From Actinernus sp. WN-2022 (taxonomy: Eukaryota > Cnidaria > Anthozoa > Actiniaria > Actinernidae): 64,000 nt of DNA. Positions 26,501-41,500 of the stretch are shown here, in pieces; the stretch's first letter is position 1, and each line of letters begins with the position of its first letter. The notes beneath the pieces were generated by a model. That model had not been told where the DNA came from and did not search any database. It saw only the letters and a program-made list of their open reading frames with translations. The stretch lies in the NCBI GenBank assembly GCA_030867875.1, contig JAOWCC010001634.1, positions 103,147,321-103,211,320 of the forward strand, read 5' to 3'. The translations under genes were made by a program, and so were the position numbers.

Positions 26501-29500
26501 AACTTATTTTTCTGTCCTTATGTTTGCTGATGATACATCGGTTACTGTTGCTGGACCTGATTTAGATTTAATTATACCCAATATAAAAAAATAGCCAATA
26601 AACCTATAAAAAACTGTCACAGTATCAAATATTTAGGTTTTTACATTGACACCCACCTTACTTGGTCAGAACATATTGAATATTTAAATGATAAACTTAG
26701 TAAAAATATTAATGTTCTTATAAAGTGTAAAAAATATTTACCCTTCAATGGCCTTCTAAATTTATATTATTCTCTTATTTACCCATTTATAAGCTATGGC
26801 TGTATAATTTGGGGAAACAACTACGACAGTCCGTTATCTATCCTAGCTAAACTTCAAAATAAGGTTTTTCGTGTTATATGTGATGTTCCTATAAGAGAGC
26901 ATATCACTCCATATTATATTAAACTTAATGTACTTAAACTTCCTGACATAGTTAAATGAATACATGTCTTTTCATTTATGAATGTATGACCGAAAGCAAA
27001 AGCTGTTCAATTAATATGAAATATGTCTCAGAACAACATTCTTACCAAACAAGAAGCTATACAAATCAATTTTTTTACATTGAACGATATCGATTAAATT
27101 TGAGAAAATTTCCCCCCACAGTAATAGGTCTTTATTATTGGAATAACTTACCTCTTCGAATTAAAAGCATTCATTCCAGAAAACAACTAAAAAAAGCTAT
27201 TTTTTCTCACTACCTTTCCCAATATTGATATTTATTATGCATTATTTTGGCAGAAATGTTCCTTTTAATTTTTCTAGTAATAATTATCACAGATTTAAGG
27301 GCATCGTATTTAGGTAACTATTTGATGCCCTTACACCAATGATTAATGTTGAGTGTGAGGTATCGTTTTCCTATTGTAGTATGTGTGTATTTTATTGTCT
27401 GTTATTTAATGTTATATTGTATAAATTTGTAAATCATGGTGTAAAAAATAAACTCAAATCAAATCAGAGTATTTGACAAACGATCACAAACTTTTGAAGC
27501 TTTGCCATGGACGATGTCGATGTTCAAATACTACATTCCCTGCGGCAGTCGAAGCTTTTGCAAAAGAAATGTTCGAACAACCCTTAATAAAATATATGTG
27601 GATGATTAGTGTCCTAGGCATTTCAAAGGTGAAAAAGAACTCCGTTCTTATAGTCAAGTTTGAAATAAAAGCTTTCAAGGGAATGCAGTCAGAAGAAAAA
27701 AAGGGGAAAAAGAAATGAAAAAACATTTCGGGGTGAAAAAAAAGACGCGATGCCGATACTGAGACTTGAACTCGGGGCTTCGAACTGGTAAACAAGAGCG
27801 TTACCATTAGACCACCGTGGATCTTTGTGACCAAATACAAAGGGCGCGTTCACGGCTGATTACCGTTCTTTATGTAAAAGGTGCGAACTGAACAAAGGCT
27901 ATAAATCCATATGTGGATATGTCTAGGACAACGTTAACGGCAACGACTGTATATATATACAGTCGATGCCAAAAAGGTTGTCCAGCAGAACATAATATAA
28001 TACTTTAATATCCATTGTTTTGACCTATTGTTTTGGCCTAGACAATAGCCCAAAACAATGGATATTATAGTATTATATTATGTTCTGCTGGACAACCTTT
28101 TTGGCATCGACTGTATATATATATATATATATGTTAATGTTACGAACGTGTCTGATAGATTTTACTGTTATAAACGTGTCTTGGAGATCGTATTCTTGAT
28201 GTGTTCTTCAGGATGCGCAAGGTCAGGAAACAAACGTTGAAATCGACATCGCTGGTGAAAAGGTTCGTGCAGAAGGCGTGCCTGATTGGTCAGAATAATA
28301 TGTGAAATAGACGTAGTGTGTTCCACTTGTTGATGTGGCTAAATAGTGACCTTAAGCAACCACGACGACGACGGCATAACACAATAGTCTTAATTACAAA
28401 ATACAATAAATGCACGCAGTCACCTACATTTTGACCGTTCTCTTAAAAAAGCAGAACGTGTAAACTACAATTTTTACGTTCAAAGTAGAACGCGGTATAT
28501 ACTTCATGGTAGTGTTTCGTTCCATATAGTTTCCCTGCATAATCATTTTCTCTACTGTTTTACAGTATTATGCAGGGAGACTATATGGAACGAAACACTA
28601 CCATGAAGTATATACCGAGAACGCGAACGTAAGAAAGTAAATCACACCGTTTATCGTTCGGCCTGGTCACATTTTTCGAACATATGTTTATAAAAGGCAC
28701 TTAGAGGCAACTAGGAAATAGTAAACTCCAAATTTCGGGAGAAAACACTTTTCTACGTTACGTCGTCACAGCCGTCGACCTGGTTGCGTAAGGTCCCTAA
28801 TATTAGTTCAGCTACGTCGTCAAACGTTATTCAAATGATGTGTATAAACCTTTTCTGTGACCTTACTCTGAAAAAAAAACACGTTTAAACAAGAAGTGGT
28901 ACAAGAACAAGTATAAGCGGGTTAACCCTTCCTCTTTTCACGCCAAATTGCAGAGCAGAGTAAAAAAAACTGAACAGAGGGAAGCTAGTTGTTCATTAAT
29001 GGCTGCCAATGGTACTTTGACTGTTTACAAACTGTGTAGCCCTTACTTCGAAGTTTAATATTTATGTATTTTGGTTTGAATTTCGGCGATAAGTAATCAG
29101 TAGGGAGCACTCAAGCGGAGCACCACATAGATATTCACCGGACAAAAGCTGAGTGACAACTGAAAGTGTCAGTGGCCTGGCCATGGCCCTTTTACACCAG
29201 AACTATTACTTCATGTTTAAAGTACATATGAGCACCATCCAGTTATCATTGATTTAAAAGTCAACGTGGGAAACAAAATGGCCGACATAGAAAACTAAAT
29301 TATTAGCATCTGCCATTTTCGTTTATAAAGAATCAAATTTCAATGACGTCATTTAAGTCGAAAGCTAATTTTATGTCAGCTCCACTTATTAAAATATATT
29401 TCAATAAGATTGTAAGGATCAAATGTCTGAAGTCTGAAAAACAACTGAAAAATAAACACTCAATTCATGTTGAATAATTTGACGTAAATGACGTCATTTC

Positions 29501-32500
29501 AAGGATTTGTAATGCATTTAAAGTGATACTACGACCATAGACTATATCGCAACTCCACCGTCGCAGTGCACTCTGGGATGGATATCTCAGTTTTCCATTG
29601 TTGTTGTTGGGCGGCCATCTTGGAACTGAGATATCCAACCCAGAGTGCACTGTGACGGCGGAGTTGCGATATAGTCTATAAGTAGACCAACAATGGTTGT
29701 ACGAGATTTCAGACACTTTAATGAACCCGAATTAACGATTTCTGGCTGGGGCTCATAAAGCACTTTAAGCGGAGGACGGGATAAGGTGTAAATGAGGCTC
29801 CCTTTTGCGTTAAATTGATGATTGTGCAGCTGGCCATGAACAAAGGGTTTCAGTCTTGTCTAGTAAAGCACTCTGTCTGCACAGCTAATGGTTAATCGTA
29901 CCTGGTGTTTGGCGCAGCTCTCAGGCAATCATTTACTCTCAGTGATCTCTACAGGAGGAGGACAAGGCGAACGAAGTCCCCACTTAGTCACTTATATCAG
30001 TTGTAAATAATACTTAGCAATCCCCAAATGATAATGACAAAATTAACTACTCAGATTAGCAGAGTATGCTTTCCAGGTAAACTTGAGAAAATTTGAGATT
30101 ATTTTGATGAAGAATGGCAAAGATAATACTGCTTTTAAGAGAAATTTAGAGTAACTTGAAATCGGTTCACTGTAACCGAAATCAAGTTTCAAGAATAAGC
30201 TATTCTAAACCACGTTAATCTTTGCCATCCTCTATCGAAAGGGTTTGAAAAGCATATCAGGACATTCACATGGTATTTCTCTTCTATGTCAGGGTGTTAT
30301 TTTCGATTGTCAGTGCCCCTTTACTGTTCTGGTTTGATATTCTGTTTTCTGTCTCTTGTTTTTAGTTTACGGCGACGGGATTGATGATAATAGCTCGTAA
30401 CTATTTAGATGTCTACCCTTATGACAGATGGAATGCCAAGGTACAGGGCTATACTTCAGTGAATATTGAAATATTTCTTAGCCTTTTTAGGCTAAGAAAG
30501 GCTAAAAATATTCTGTTTTTTGAAACCGTCATATGAGATATTTTGACAAAGAGAGAGAGCAATTAATCCTTTATGTAATGTTTTAAAAGCCGAGAATGAG
30601 GATTTTACGGAGATTTCAAAGTCCGCGCAGTTAGTTCCAGTCTGAGGCGCAACTGATTGCGAGGACTTTGTAATCCCCGTAAAGTCCGAATTCGAGGCTT
30701 TTAAACGACTTCAATTACATATTCTTTACATGTGTGAAATAAAAGCAAATCAGAGTACTATTTATTGAAACCGGTATTAAGCGGACGCCCGGCCCTCGGG
30801 AAATATAGAAATAGTTGTTGCATTATCTTATTTGTTTGTTTGCTTAAGGTCTGTTTTTAAAAATAATTAATTTAAGTAAGAAATCAAATTGCAAATGTGC
30901 GTGTTAGCTGAAAGCTTGTAGTTTTGAAGTTGGGTGCTACTTCTAGAAGTGTTATTTCAACAAGACATGGAAGTTGACGACGACTGTAGGCCGGCAAAGC
31001 GATTTAGGTTAGCCAGGTCTGAAAAAGAAGAAAGAACAATTCAAATGATGCCGTTCCAGTAGCTACCAGATATAAAAACAGATGGGCAGTGAATCTATTT
31101 CAAAACTGGAGGAGTGAGCGGGGTAATAAGTTGGCGGCTCAGGAAACTACGACTTTAATTTTTGGTTTAAAGTGAATACTTTATGTTCTACGCTTGTTTG
31201 AAATCGTGTAAATGTGACCTTTCCTGACCCATGACCGCGTAAGTAAAAGCCTAGGTCGAAACCTGGGTAGACGTCATCTCATTAATGCATTATTCTCCAT
31301 GGCGCCTTTTTATCACAACAACATCGATACATAGAAAATATACACAGTTTTTGAGTTGTTAGTAAAGAAAAAAGTCATTTTAGTCAACACGTTGAGTATT
31401 TCTTCACATGATTGCAAAGCCGAATTAATTATATGACGTCAAGATGACGTCTACCCAGGTTTCGACCCTGGCTTTTACTTACGCGGTCATGGGTCAGGAA
31501 AGGTCACATTTACACGATTTCAAACAAGCGTAGAACATAAAGTATTCACTTTAAACCAAAACTTTCTTCACAGAAGTACTCAAAACGTTTCGGAGGTTCA
31601 TAAGCTATCAAAATTGCAAAAGGGTAATAGGCACTTTAATCACAATCACAAAGACTTTTACGTGATAATAGTTGATGTTGTCTTTACGACGTCTTTGCTT
31701 TATTTCCGACCTGTACGACTGACCGTTTACTCTGACTCGCTGTAGACCGATTTAGCTTGTACATTTGTTGTCCCAATTCAGATCATGTGACAGCTCTCCA
31801 GAGGATTCAGTGCTTTATTTTCCAACAAGAGGCCCTGAGTGGCCTTAACTCGGGCCACCTAGGATAATTGATTCACTACTGGTGCTCATGATCATTTATA
31901 AATAATGGAATGGACTTTTTGCAGGAATGAAATCAATTGTACGAGATTGATAGTGTTATTAGCAAAACCTGTTTGTAAATGCTATTTTCCACTTCCAATC
32001 GATTGTCGATCTTTCTAAAACAGCATTTTTAAGATAGCTTGCCATCCGCATCCATGGCAACATCTTTCCCATGGAGATCACAAGCTCAATTCATTTGTTA
32101 ACAAAGTATTATACCAGCACATGACTGTTTCCTGCAAAAGGCCTACTACAACTGCTCCCAGTAATAATTATTATAATAAATCAACTTCACATAACACTGT
32201 CTCTGAACTTAAGTTGCTCAAAAATATTACAATATGAATTGAGTTTTTTTTTGTATTTTATAAAACAATTCTTTTGGCAGGGTTAACCCATACTTATCAA
32301 CATGTTTAGAAATCAATGCTTTTCAGTAGGATTCATGGACTGATAATATTATTTCTAACTTCACTGTCTAAGCAGGTGCTATAGTGATGTTTCGTGTCGT
32401 CATCTATTGTCATTAATGTGCCAACCAGAGATCCATTGGTTCCTAACACAAAGCGGGCTTTACAAATCATGGTTGGTACATTAGCATAACAATTGCAATG

Positions 32501-35500
32501 TTTATCAACACGAAACATCGCTATTGTAGCATACATGTACATGTAACTTTTCCTTTAGCTAATAGCTATCCCTTGTGAATATTTTAAGGGTGTTGTTTTA
32601 ATGTGAAATAGTCATCTATCGATCTAGATAATCATCTATCTAGATATGCATGCAGTTTTATTTTCGAGTAAAGTGGTGACTTTTCAAATATATTCTCGAT
32701 TATACTTCAGATGTATTTAGACTCGTTCTATATATGAATGATTTGCGATTTAAAATGGATAGGGGTTTTAAATTTTGGGGTTAGGTTTTTATAAGGTTTT
32801 GACTGAAGTTTTGTATGAAAATTTGAGAAAATGAATTATTCAAGAGTCAATTAAGTGGTGGGGTATTCTGCAATCGCTCCGAAACGAATATTATAATAAT
32901 CAAATATAAATAGGTTTCAGGCCATATAAATAGAACTAAATAAAAAGTTAACCGTGTTAGGTGGTAATTAATTGTCCCTTGGTCTTGCGTTTAGGAAATA
33001 TTGGTTTTTACCGGTGTCAATGACACGCCACAGATAAATATGCGATTTCCACATCAGAGTCATTTATCGTTCGTTTGAAAAAATATTCATGTCGGAGTTC
33101 TTACTCAGTTGCTCAGTTACTGCATGCGAGATTTTCGTTCCCGAATTTATAAACATGTGCATATAATAATTTAAAAGGACCCCTGTCAGATCAGCGAACT
33201 GAGAAATCGGGTCATTTCTACTATACTTTCGAGAGGGTAACAACAATAAATAACAACACAACCGCAGTTAATTGGTATAAAAGTTATAATGTTTAGTTTA
33301 GCTACTACATTTTTACAAGCTGTTTTCTTAGTGTTGATCACAGATCAGACTGTCACGACTCCACGAGTGTATCTGGAGCAACATGCTCCATATATGTGAT
33401 AAATTCCCGCCCAAAGCCCGTGAAACACCTCTCAGCTTTAGAAAAGACACACATCTTGGTATTGCACTTGAAGAAACCTTTGGTTTACACAAAATAATAG
33501 CTGAGATTAAAGGTTTTGCTATGTTAAAATTCCCACTCATCGCCATCTTGAAAAACGAGGAAATGTTGTCCACTGTTCACGTGACCAGCACAGTGCAATC
33601 TGATTGGTGGCGAATAGAACTTGAAAGAAGGTGCAATCTAATTGGTTGCCGGCGCAAAATCTCGACACAAAAAATTAAAAATTAACACTTGCGAAACTTG
33701 AATCGGGCCCAGCCTACGCTGGCCCGAGTCATTAGAACAACTTGTACATTTCCTCTTGGGACACAGAAAAACAAGAAAACATTACTCAAGGGAAAAGTCA
33801 GGTGACCTGAATTGGGACAACAAATTACAAGCTAAATCGGTCTATTCACTCAGCCATGACACAAACACCGATTTACGTGCAATCAGTTCCCTTTGTTTAA
33901 CAGTCTAATTGTGTACTAGTTTGCATTCTCTCACACGTGCAATACTGTTTTTCTTAAAGTGCTACTACGACGAAATTCGACCATTTTCTTTTCTACTTTT
34001 TTGTCTTCCAAAACGACACACAGTGTCTAACATATCCAAATCATTTAAAATATTACCAAAGGACCAAATTAAACTATGAATTTTGCAGAGAGTTTACCGT
34101 CGAAATCACATCCGCCATTACTGAAGTGTGTGCCAAATACTTCGCCATTTTCGACCAGTGGTTTGCTGTCGTGACGTCATTTTCTCGAAGCGTCGCTCTT
34201 GTAAATGCATATTTCCATTCAAAATTTCGTTCTTTCCTTCCTTTTTGGAAAAAAAATATTATAAACATGTGTGAAATGTAGCCCCGCATGTTGTCGTGTT
34301 GAGAAAATGGCATCACGGGATGCCAAAAAAAGGTTTTGTATTCTGGCATACAATGATCATTTATTATTATCAGAAATTTCTGTTATTATCGAGTGGATGT
34401 CTTGTGCCGAGAATCAAATTTCTAGGAAAGAAAGAACATTGCGTGACGAAAAAGGTCAACCAGTACGGCCAACCACATCAATAGGGACTAAGAAACCACG
34501 ATCGCAACATCTAGGACGACGGCATAAAACAATATCCTTAATTACAAAATACAATAACTGAACGTGAAAATGCACGCAGTCGCCTACATTTCGACCATCC
34601 TCTGTAAAAACACCGTGAAAACCATACGTTTTACGTTTCATGGAGAACGTGGACGTCAAAAAGTAAATCACTCCGTCGTTCGGACGACGTGCTTATATTC
34701 TTCGAAGATTTGGATGCCAAAAGTAATTAAAGGCGAATAAAGGAAAGAATAAACACCAAAGTTTGGGAGAAAACACTTTTCGACGTCCCGTCGTCACTGC
34801 CGTCGCCGTCCTGGTTTCTTAAAGTCCCTAATATCAACCGACTGACTATTAGCTATATCTTGGATGCGTTTTCAAATTAATTTTCGAGAAATACAAAGCA
34901 ATTCTTATTCTATGACCGTATTTTCTAACTTTTAACCTTTCCCTGTCAATGAGGTCTCCCTCTTTTCAGATTTATCTATAAGCTGACGTGGAATCAGTAC
35001 TTGATCCGGTTCAGTTAATTCAGTATTGTATGAATGATGAGAACAACTGCAGCATACCCCGCACATTGTTGTTACGAATGATGTAACTTTAGCTGATAGG
35101 CTCGACAATGAGGTCAACCAGAACGACTTACAATTGGCTTACGTTGACACGCAATGAAAGTGATATCAATCAAGCAACAAGATTTCTTGGAACTGTTTTC
35201 ACAATTTCCGATAACAAAGCAGTCGCTATATTTTCGTTCACTTTGATTCCAATCAGTTCGCTATTGATTCAAGTCTTACCGGCTAAAATGGAGTCAGTAT
35301 TGGATCAGCTCAGACAACTAACCAAGTGCATGTTGTGTAATGAGACCTTGAAGGAGCCAAAGATTCTCATATGCTTCCATATATTTTGTAAGAATTGTCT
35401 GACCGCACAGGCTGAGCTGAGAGAAGAAGGAAAAACATTCAGTTGTCCTTCGTGCCAGATCAACATCGATCTACCGCAGTGTAGCGACTTCGATTCCTTA

Positions 35501-38500
35501 GAGTCGAGCAGCTTTCACTCGCGTATTCTTGAAGTCCTGTTCATCGCAACATCCACTGACGCCAGTTCTAGAGTAAACTGTTCAGTTTGCAAGCAAAAGC
35601 CGCCAACATCACACTGCTTGAACTGTGCTCGGTATCTCTGTGATCAGTGCTTGGATGCTCACAATGTATTCGTGGAAGAACATAAAGTTGTAAATCTAGA
35701 GGACCTGCAAGCTGAAGATTATAATCTCTTATGTCAACTGTCGTTTTGTGAGAAGCCACTCCACATGAAAGAACTCTTGAAATTGTACTGTAACACATGC
35801 GAGAGCTGTGCATGTCTACAATGTATTATACAGGAACATCAACGTGGACATGACCTTTTAGACATGGAAGAAAGAGCCGCAGTGCAAAAGTTGCATTTAC
35901 GTGACAAACTTCAAGAATTGAAGATAAAAGAAACAGAAAGACAGAATGACTTCAAAGTTTTAGATGAAACTGTTTCTAAGATAAAAGTTATTGCCGAGGA
36001 AACAAAAACGAAAGTGTTCAAAGCAGCCGAAGAACTGATTGCCTTTATTGAACAAAACAAGAGAGACTTGATGAGACAGATAGATGAAGACGTTCAAATG
36101 ATAATTAGAAAAACATCTGAGCAAGGGTCCCTACTTCATCAAACTCGCAGTGCCAGTGAGCACGTCTCCAAGCTGCTTGAATATGGTTCAGCACATTTAA
36201 TAATGACCACTAAAGACTCAATACAAAGTAGGTGCGAGGAAATTCTCGCCTTACAGAAATGTTCTACCGAGGTCGACTCTACGATCACATTTTGCCCTAG
36301 TGAAGGGCCTACAATACTGAAACAATTAGGTCTTGGATTTTTGAAAAAGCTCACAGCATCGGTAAAGAGCGCTGTACAGGTAGAATCAAAGCTGGAAGCA
36401 CTGTCCACAGCACAGCTGAGTGTGTTTACTAAAGACTCTGCGGGAGAACCAAATAACGACCCTGACGATGTTTTAGAGGTGATCATCAGCCCTAAAGAAG
36501 ATGTGAAACTGCTACAAGTATCGGAAAGGATTGATGAGAAATATGAAGTGGAATTCATCCCCAAGGTACCGGGTCAATTCACAGCTGATGTGAGGATTAA
36601 CGGTAAGCATGTGTCCAACAGCCCACTAGTGATGGATGTTAAACCACAACAGCTGAAGATTACTGGAGAGTTTGAGATGAAAGGGATGATGGAAACGCTT
36701 AAAAGGCCTTGGGGAGTTGCAGTTAATAAAGGTAATAGCAGAATCGCCATCACTGATTGGGAGTCCCACTGTGTAGCTGTATTTAATATGGAGGGAATGC
36801 TACTCGCTCAGTTTGGTAGTCGAGGTAGTGGCAAGGGCCAACTGAACCACCCGTATGGTATAGCATTTCTAAACGATGAAAACGTGATAGTAGCAGATCA
36901 GTTTAATGACAGAATACAGATGTGCAATGTCAGCGAAACAGGAAAGGCCTTGAAGTGTTTTGGGGGACAAGGCCATGGTAATGGAGAGTTCAGTTGTCCA
37001 AGGGGAGTACATGTAGACGAACAAGGACGTATTTTAGTCAGTGACTATTACAACCACCGCGTTCAAGTATTCAAGGAAGATGGAACTTATGAATGTCAGT
37101 TTGGGTTAGAAATGCCGAGGGAGATGATGTCTCCAGTCAGCACTGTAGCTCATGGTGACCTGTTCATTGTATCAGACTGTCACAATCATGTCATTCAAGT
37201 ATTTGACCATAACACACCGACAAGGAGATACGTAATAGGAAGACGAGGAAGTAAAAATGGTGAGCTCATGAGCCCACAAGGCCTTGCTACTGACAGTGAC
37301 AACAACCTAGTTGTTTGTGATTACGGTAACAATCGCATTCAGAAGTTCACTCTAGATGGCCGTTTTGTCGGGAAAACGTGTGAAAACATAAGCCGACCTG
37401 TCTTCTTGGAAGTGCTTGCAGATTCCCGTATTATTGTCACAGATGACAAAACAAAGCGAGTGCTATACATTAAGTGACAGTAAAGAATTATCCTATGAAG
37501 CTAAACAACTGATTATAGTGGTTGAGTAATAGAGAAAAACATCAGGTCGTTTTCATTGTCATGACCCTTGTTCGCAACATTGGTACGTTTGCATTGATGA
37601 AATTAATTAAATAATATGGTCCTTGTAGAACTGGCAAAAATACATTTATAACCCAAATGTTTGAGCATTAGCATATTTCTTAGCGGAGCTGTATGACAAT
37701 GCACGACAATTTTATATAACTTTGCCTCTTTAAGACACCAACACGTCTTTAGGGCCCTGGAAATGTTCTTTTTGTGCACTAGAAAATTGCTGGAATTTTA
37801 TCATGTCGATGCGGTAAGAACCCTGTGAAAAGCAACGGGGATATAATTCAGTATTGTGACTGTAGCAACGGCTACACCCTCGCAAAGCATAACGGTTGAC
37901 AGAGTTTTTTTTTTTAATACATTATTTGGAGCCTTGGTGATTGAACTCATTGCACTTGTGACCGTCAGGTTTGGGAGCACAACCTGGAGTCTTGCCTTTC
38001 TATCTCCCAGGCAACATTAATTGAAATAGTAATGTCCAAAGGATCATTGTTATTCATGTTAAGCATTACGAATTATCGTTCTTGGATAATAGAGCTGAGG
38101 TTCTCCACACAGGTCGTTATACCGATTTTCACTTATGAGTGAGGGTCTTTATAAAGATTCATGTGGTGAAGCCTTTGGTTTTATAAAGATTTACGATTGA
38201 GGCATTTTAACAAAGGAAAAGGTCACAATCATGAATCTTTATATAGGCCCTCTCTCTTGTGAAGTCTATAATATATAGATCCTAGTGATTTTATTGGTAT
38301 AACAGGGATCATGCACCTGACTGATTTGCTTCATCTGATTGGACAAAATACTCATGAATTATGCATGAATTTTAGAAATCTATATAATGATCTTGTTTGC
38401 TAATTGTATTTATCAGACGATTCCTGTATATAGAGAAGGAGAAGAATTTCAGCCCACGTCTATCGAAGTAAGTCGACAGCCAATCAAAGTCACTGGTAAA

Positions 38501-41500
38501 CTACCTTTAACCATTGGACAGTCAACTGTCTCGAAAATACATTGCGATACATGAACCTCCAGTCTATCATTTTCACTGAGCTTACTATCGCAAGTTTAGC
38601 CGTAAAAATCAACCATTTCCATACTGTTTAGATAAAATCCCCCATAAATGTCACAAATGTCATTGATAAATGCATTCTTTACCATTTTCGACTTGCAGTC
38701 AACTCGCGTTGGGTGGCCAAACGGTGACTAACTTGCGCCGTCTTGCGTGCGATTTTCAGCTCGATCATAGTTCCTGGAATTGCGATTTTGGTGCGAAGAT
38801 CACGCCCCTGGCATTTTACTTTATTTATTTCTCTGTCAATATTAGAATATGGTCTCAACCAATCAGCGACGAGTATTTTAGTGTTCTATATTCCATAGGG
38901 TCTCAATGAGGCAAGTGGCGTGGGCTCTGAAGAACAGGCAAATTGTGGGATAAAAAGATTTTAATTCTGCATAGTGAAGTACTACAGTATATAGTATTCC
39001 ACTGGTGAGGCCTTTCGTTTATCATTGTTTTACAACCTCACCAGTGAAATATTATATAGTACTTCACTATGCATAATAAGTACTATGTAGAAAGCCGCTA
39101 TGGAAAATGATTAACATAGCGAAGAACATTTATGAAACTTTACTTTTGGGCTCCTCCTCGGCCTGAGTCAGGTATTCTAAAAGGTTTGCATTTTCAGTCT
39201 CAAATTTAACTAAATCTTGTGTTGCCACTAGGGCTTCGAGTTCTGAATACTGAGCCATATTGTACCAGAATAACAGCACAAAAAATACATTCTCCTTGAC
39301 CGAATTCAAGCTAACAAGGCCCAAACTTATCATGAGGTAACAATGACGAAAACATTGTTGAATAGACTCTGAATTTCTAACGGGACCTGAAATAAGCATA
39401 GGAGCTGATCAAAGCCAGAACCCGGCTAATCCACAGATCGAATTGGAATTGAGCGTCATGGCTTGCAGGGGCACACACATAACGCCAAAAGTTTGTTGAC
39501 AAAATTCTTCGTGGGTGTGCCCATATTATAAGGCAGTTAAACAATGAACACTCACGGCTTATGGAACACTCTAAATTCCATAAACAACTCGCGTTCATTG
39601 TTTAACCCATACTTCGTGTTTGGTATTTGAAACGTTGCTTTCGACACTACATTTGCCGGGGAAAACGTACTAACGCCCTTTCTGATTGGTCAAAAGCCAT
39701 GAGTTTGTGAGGATGTATAGACCACGCAAATGAGGTCATTTACTTAGGCGCGCTCTGATTGGTTTGTGAAATTGCTAGACCATGGAAATGACGTCATTTT
39801 TGTGTTTCTATAAAAACTGATTGGCTGCCCCGGCTCATGGGTACAAGTACAGTTTTGTTGGTGTTGATCAATAACAACAAACATGTGAATCAGATAGATA
39901 GACTTGTTATTTCCTAACAGCAAAACCAACTGCCAGTTTAAATGCTGCGGTATAGGTCCCCCACCATTAAGTTGTTTTGATGATAATTTGTTTTCCAAAG
40001 ATGGTGAACGGTGAAACCTCGCCTCCTCCGCTGCTGACTGAAGCAGACTTGATCGCTTTGATGGAGAAACATGGGATAGGTGCGTTTTGTGTGGTTTACA
40101 GATAACTGATTGGAGTAATGCGATATATCCTATGTGTTTATATGACTTACCGTAATGATTCGAATAAGCGCCTGGGCCGCTTATTTAATTTTTCGGGGCT
40201 CTGGGCGGCGCTTATTAGAGAGGGGGCGCTTATTTCATTTTCAGCGGAAAATACCAAAATCTGAGTCCATATAACAAAACTTTATTGCGGAGAACTGAAA
40301 CGACAGGAAATAAGAGTTGATAAGGCGGGGAAAACGGCTTTTTTTACATTCATTACATTTACGTGGTGCTTTTATTGAGTTCCGTAATCACTGACCAGAT
40401 GTTGTTTTTTGGGGGGAGGGGGAGAGGGGCGCTTATTCGGGAGGGGGCGCTTATTCCAAAAGTCGAGGGGGGGGGGGCGCTTATTCGAATCATTACGGTA
40501 TGTGATGCCATAAAATTTAGACCCACAGCCGGATACACTTTTCCACGATACGTAGTTAACATTTGTTCAGTGTAATTGGTACTCGTTCAATATAATTAGG
40601 ACTAATTAGGGGTTAGAGACTGATGTGAGTGAGTCTCTAACCCTTTTAATATGCAAACTGAGTATGCTGCTCTTGAAATTTGTCATTGACCAATTTGGAC
40701 GTAAATTTGATTCTCTTCAATTTAGCGCTCAATAATTTATTAGCGACTTTGAAAACGGGATCAGTTATTATAGAAAACGTCTTTCAAACTTGTTCTTAAG
40801 TTAGGTAGCGGTTGATACCTGCTCTGATATGATGCAAAGGTGAGCTGAGCGGCTGTAGTCTTTTTCTTGGTCGACTTAAGGCTTAAGCTTTCACTTTCAG
40901 TTCTTGATTAGTTGATTTAATGTTTTCAGCCTTTCCGCGAGGATTTCTTTATCTAAGTCTTCCAGAATTTCCTCGGTATATCTCTTATGAAGCCATTCTG
41001 TAATGAGAAATAAAATTAAGCTGTTATTTTTAGGTTAACACTTTAACCAAGAAAATTTTCATTCAACACTTGATATTAACAATCGACAAAGCCACAACAA
41101 ACTCGTTTTGTTTTAAATACAGTCGTTGGGTTTTACCTTTCAATACGGAAATGTTCCACTTCGTTTGTCGCTTGGAATCCAGTGAAATGGCTTCATCTAT
41201 AAATTCTTCCATTTCACGGTCGTTAAGTTCTTCAAATCTGTCATTTCCTTCTGCCATTTGTTTAGTGCACTCGAAGTGTGCACTAAACTGTTTAAAATCA
41301 CAACACGCCTGTTGTCCTCAGATACAATGAAATCACGTGATCGATTTTAGCCAATGAGCGGCTGGAATTTTGGTCAGCGTACGAAGTTTGTATAATAATT
41401 AACGATAATTCACTGAGACTGAAGTGAATAATTGTTTTAGTATAATTTCATCAGTGAATATCAGAGAAATTAAAACTACACAATATTAATAGTCTGACTT

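Noticed and set aside
35108..35287. N-terminal extension of the TRIM-NHL protein
   Set aside because: The frame is open but the 60 residues resemble no TRIM N-terminus, and the ATG at 35288 directly precedes the RING with a good context. A start at 35108 cannot be excluded.
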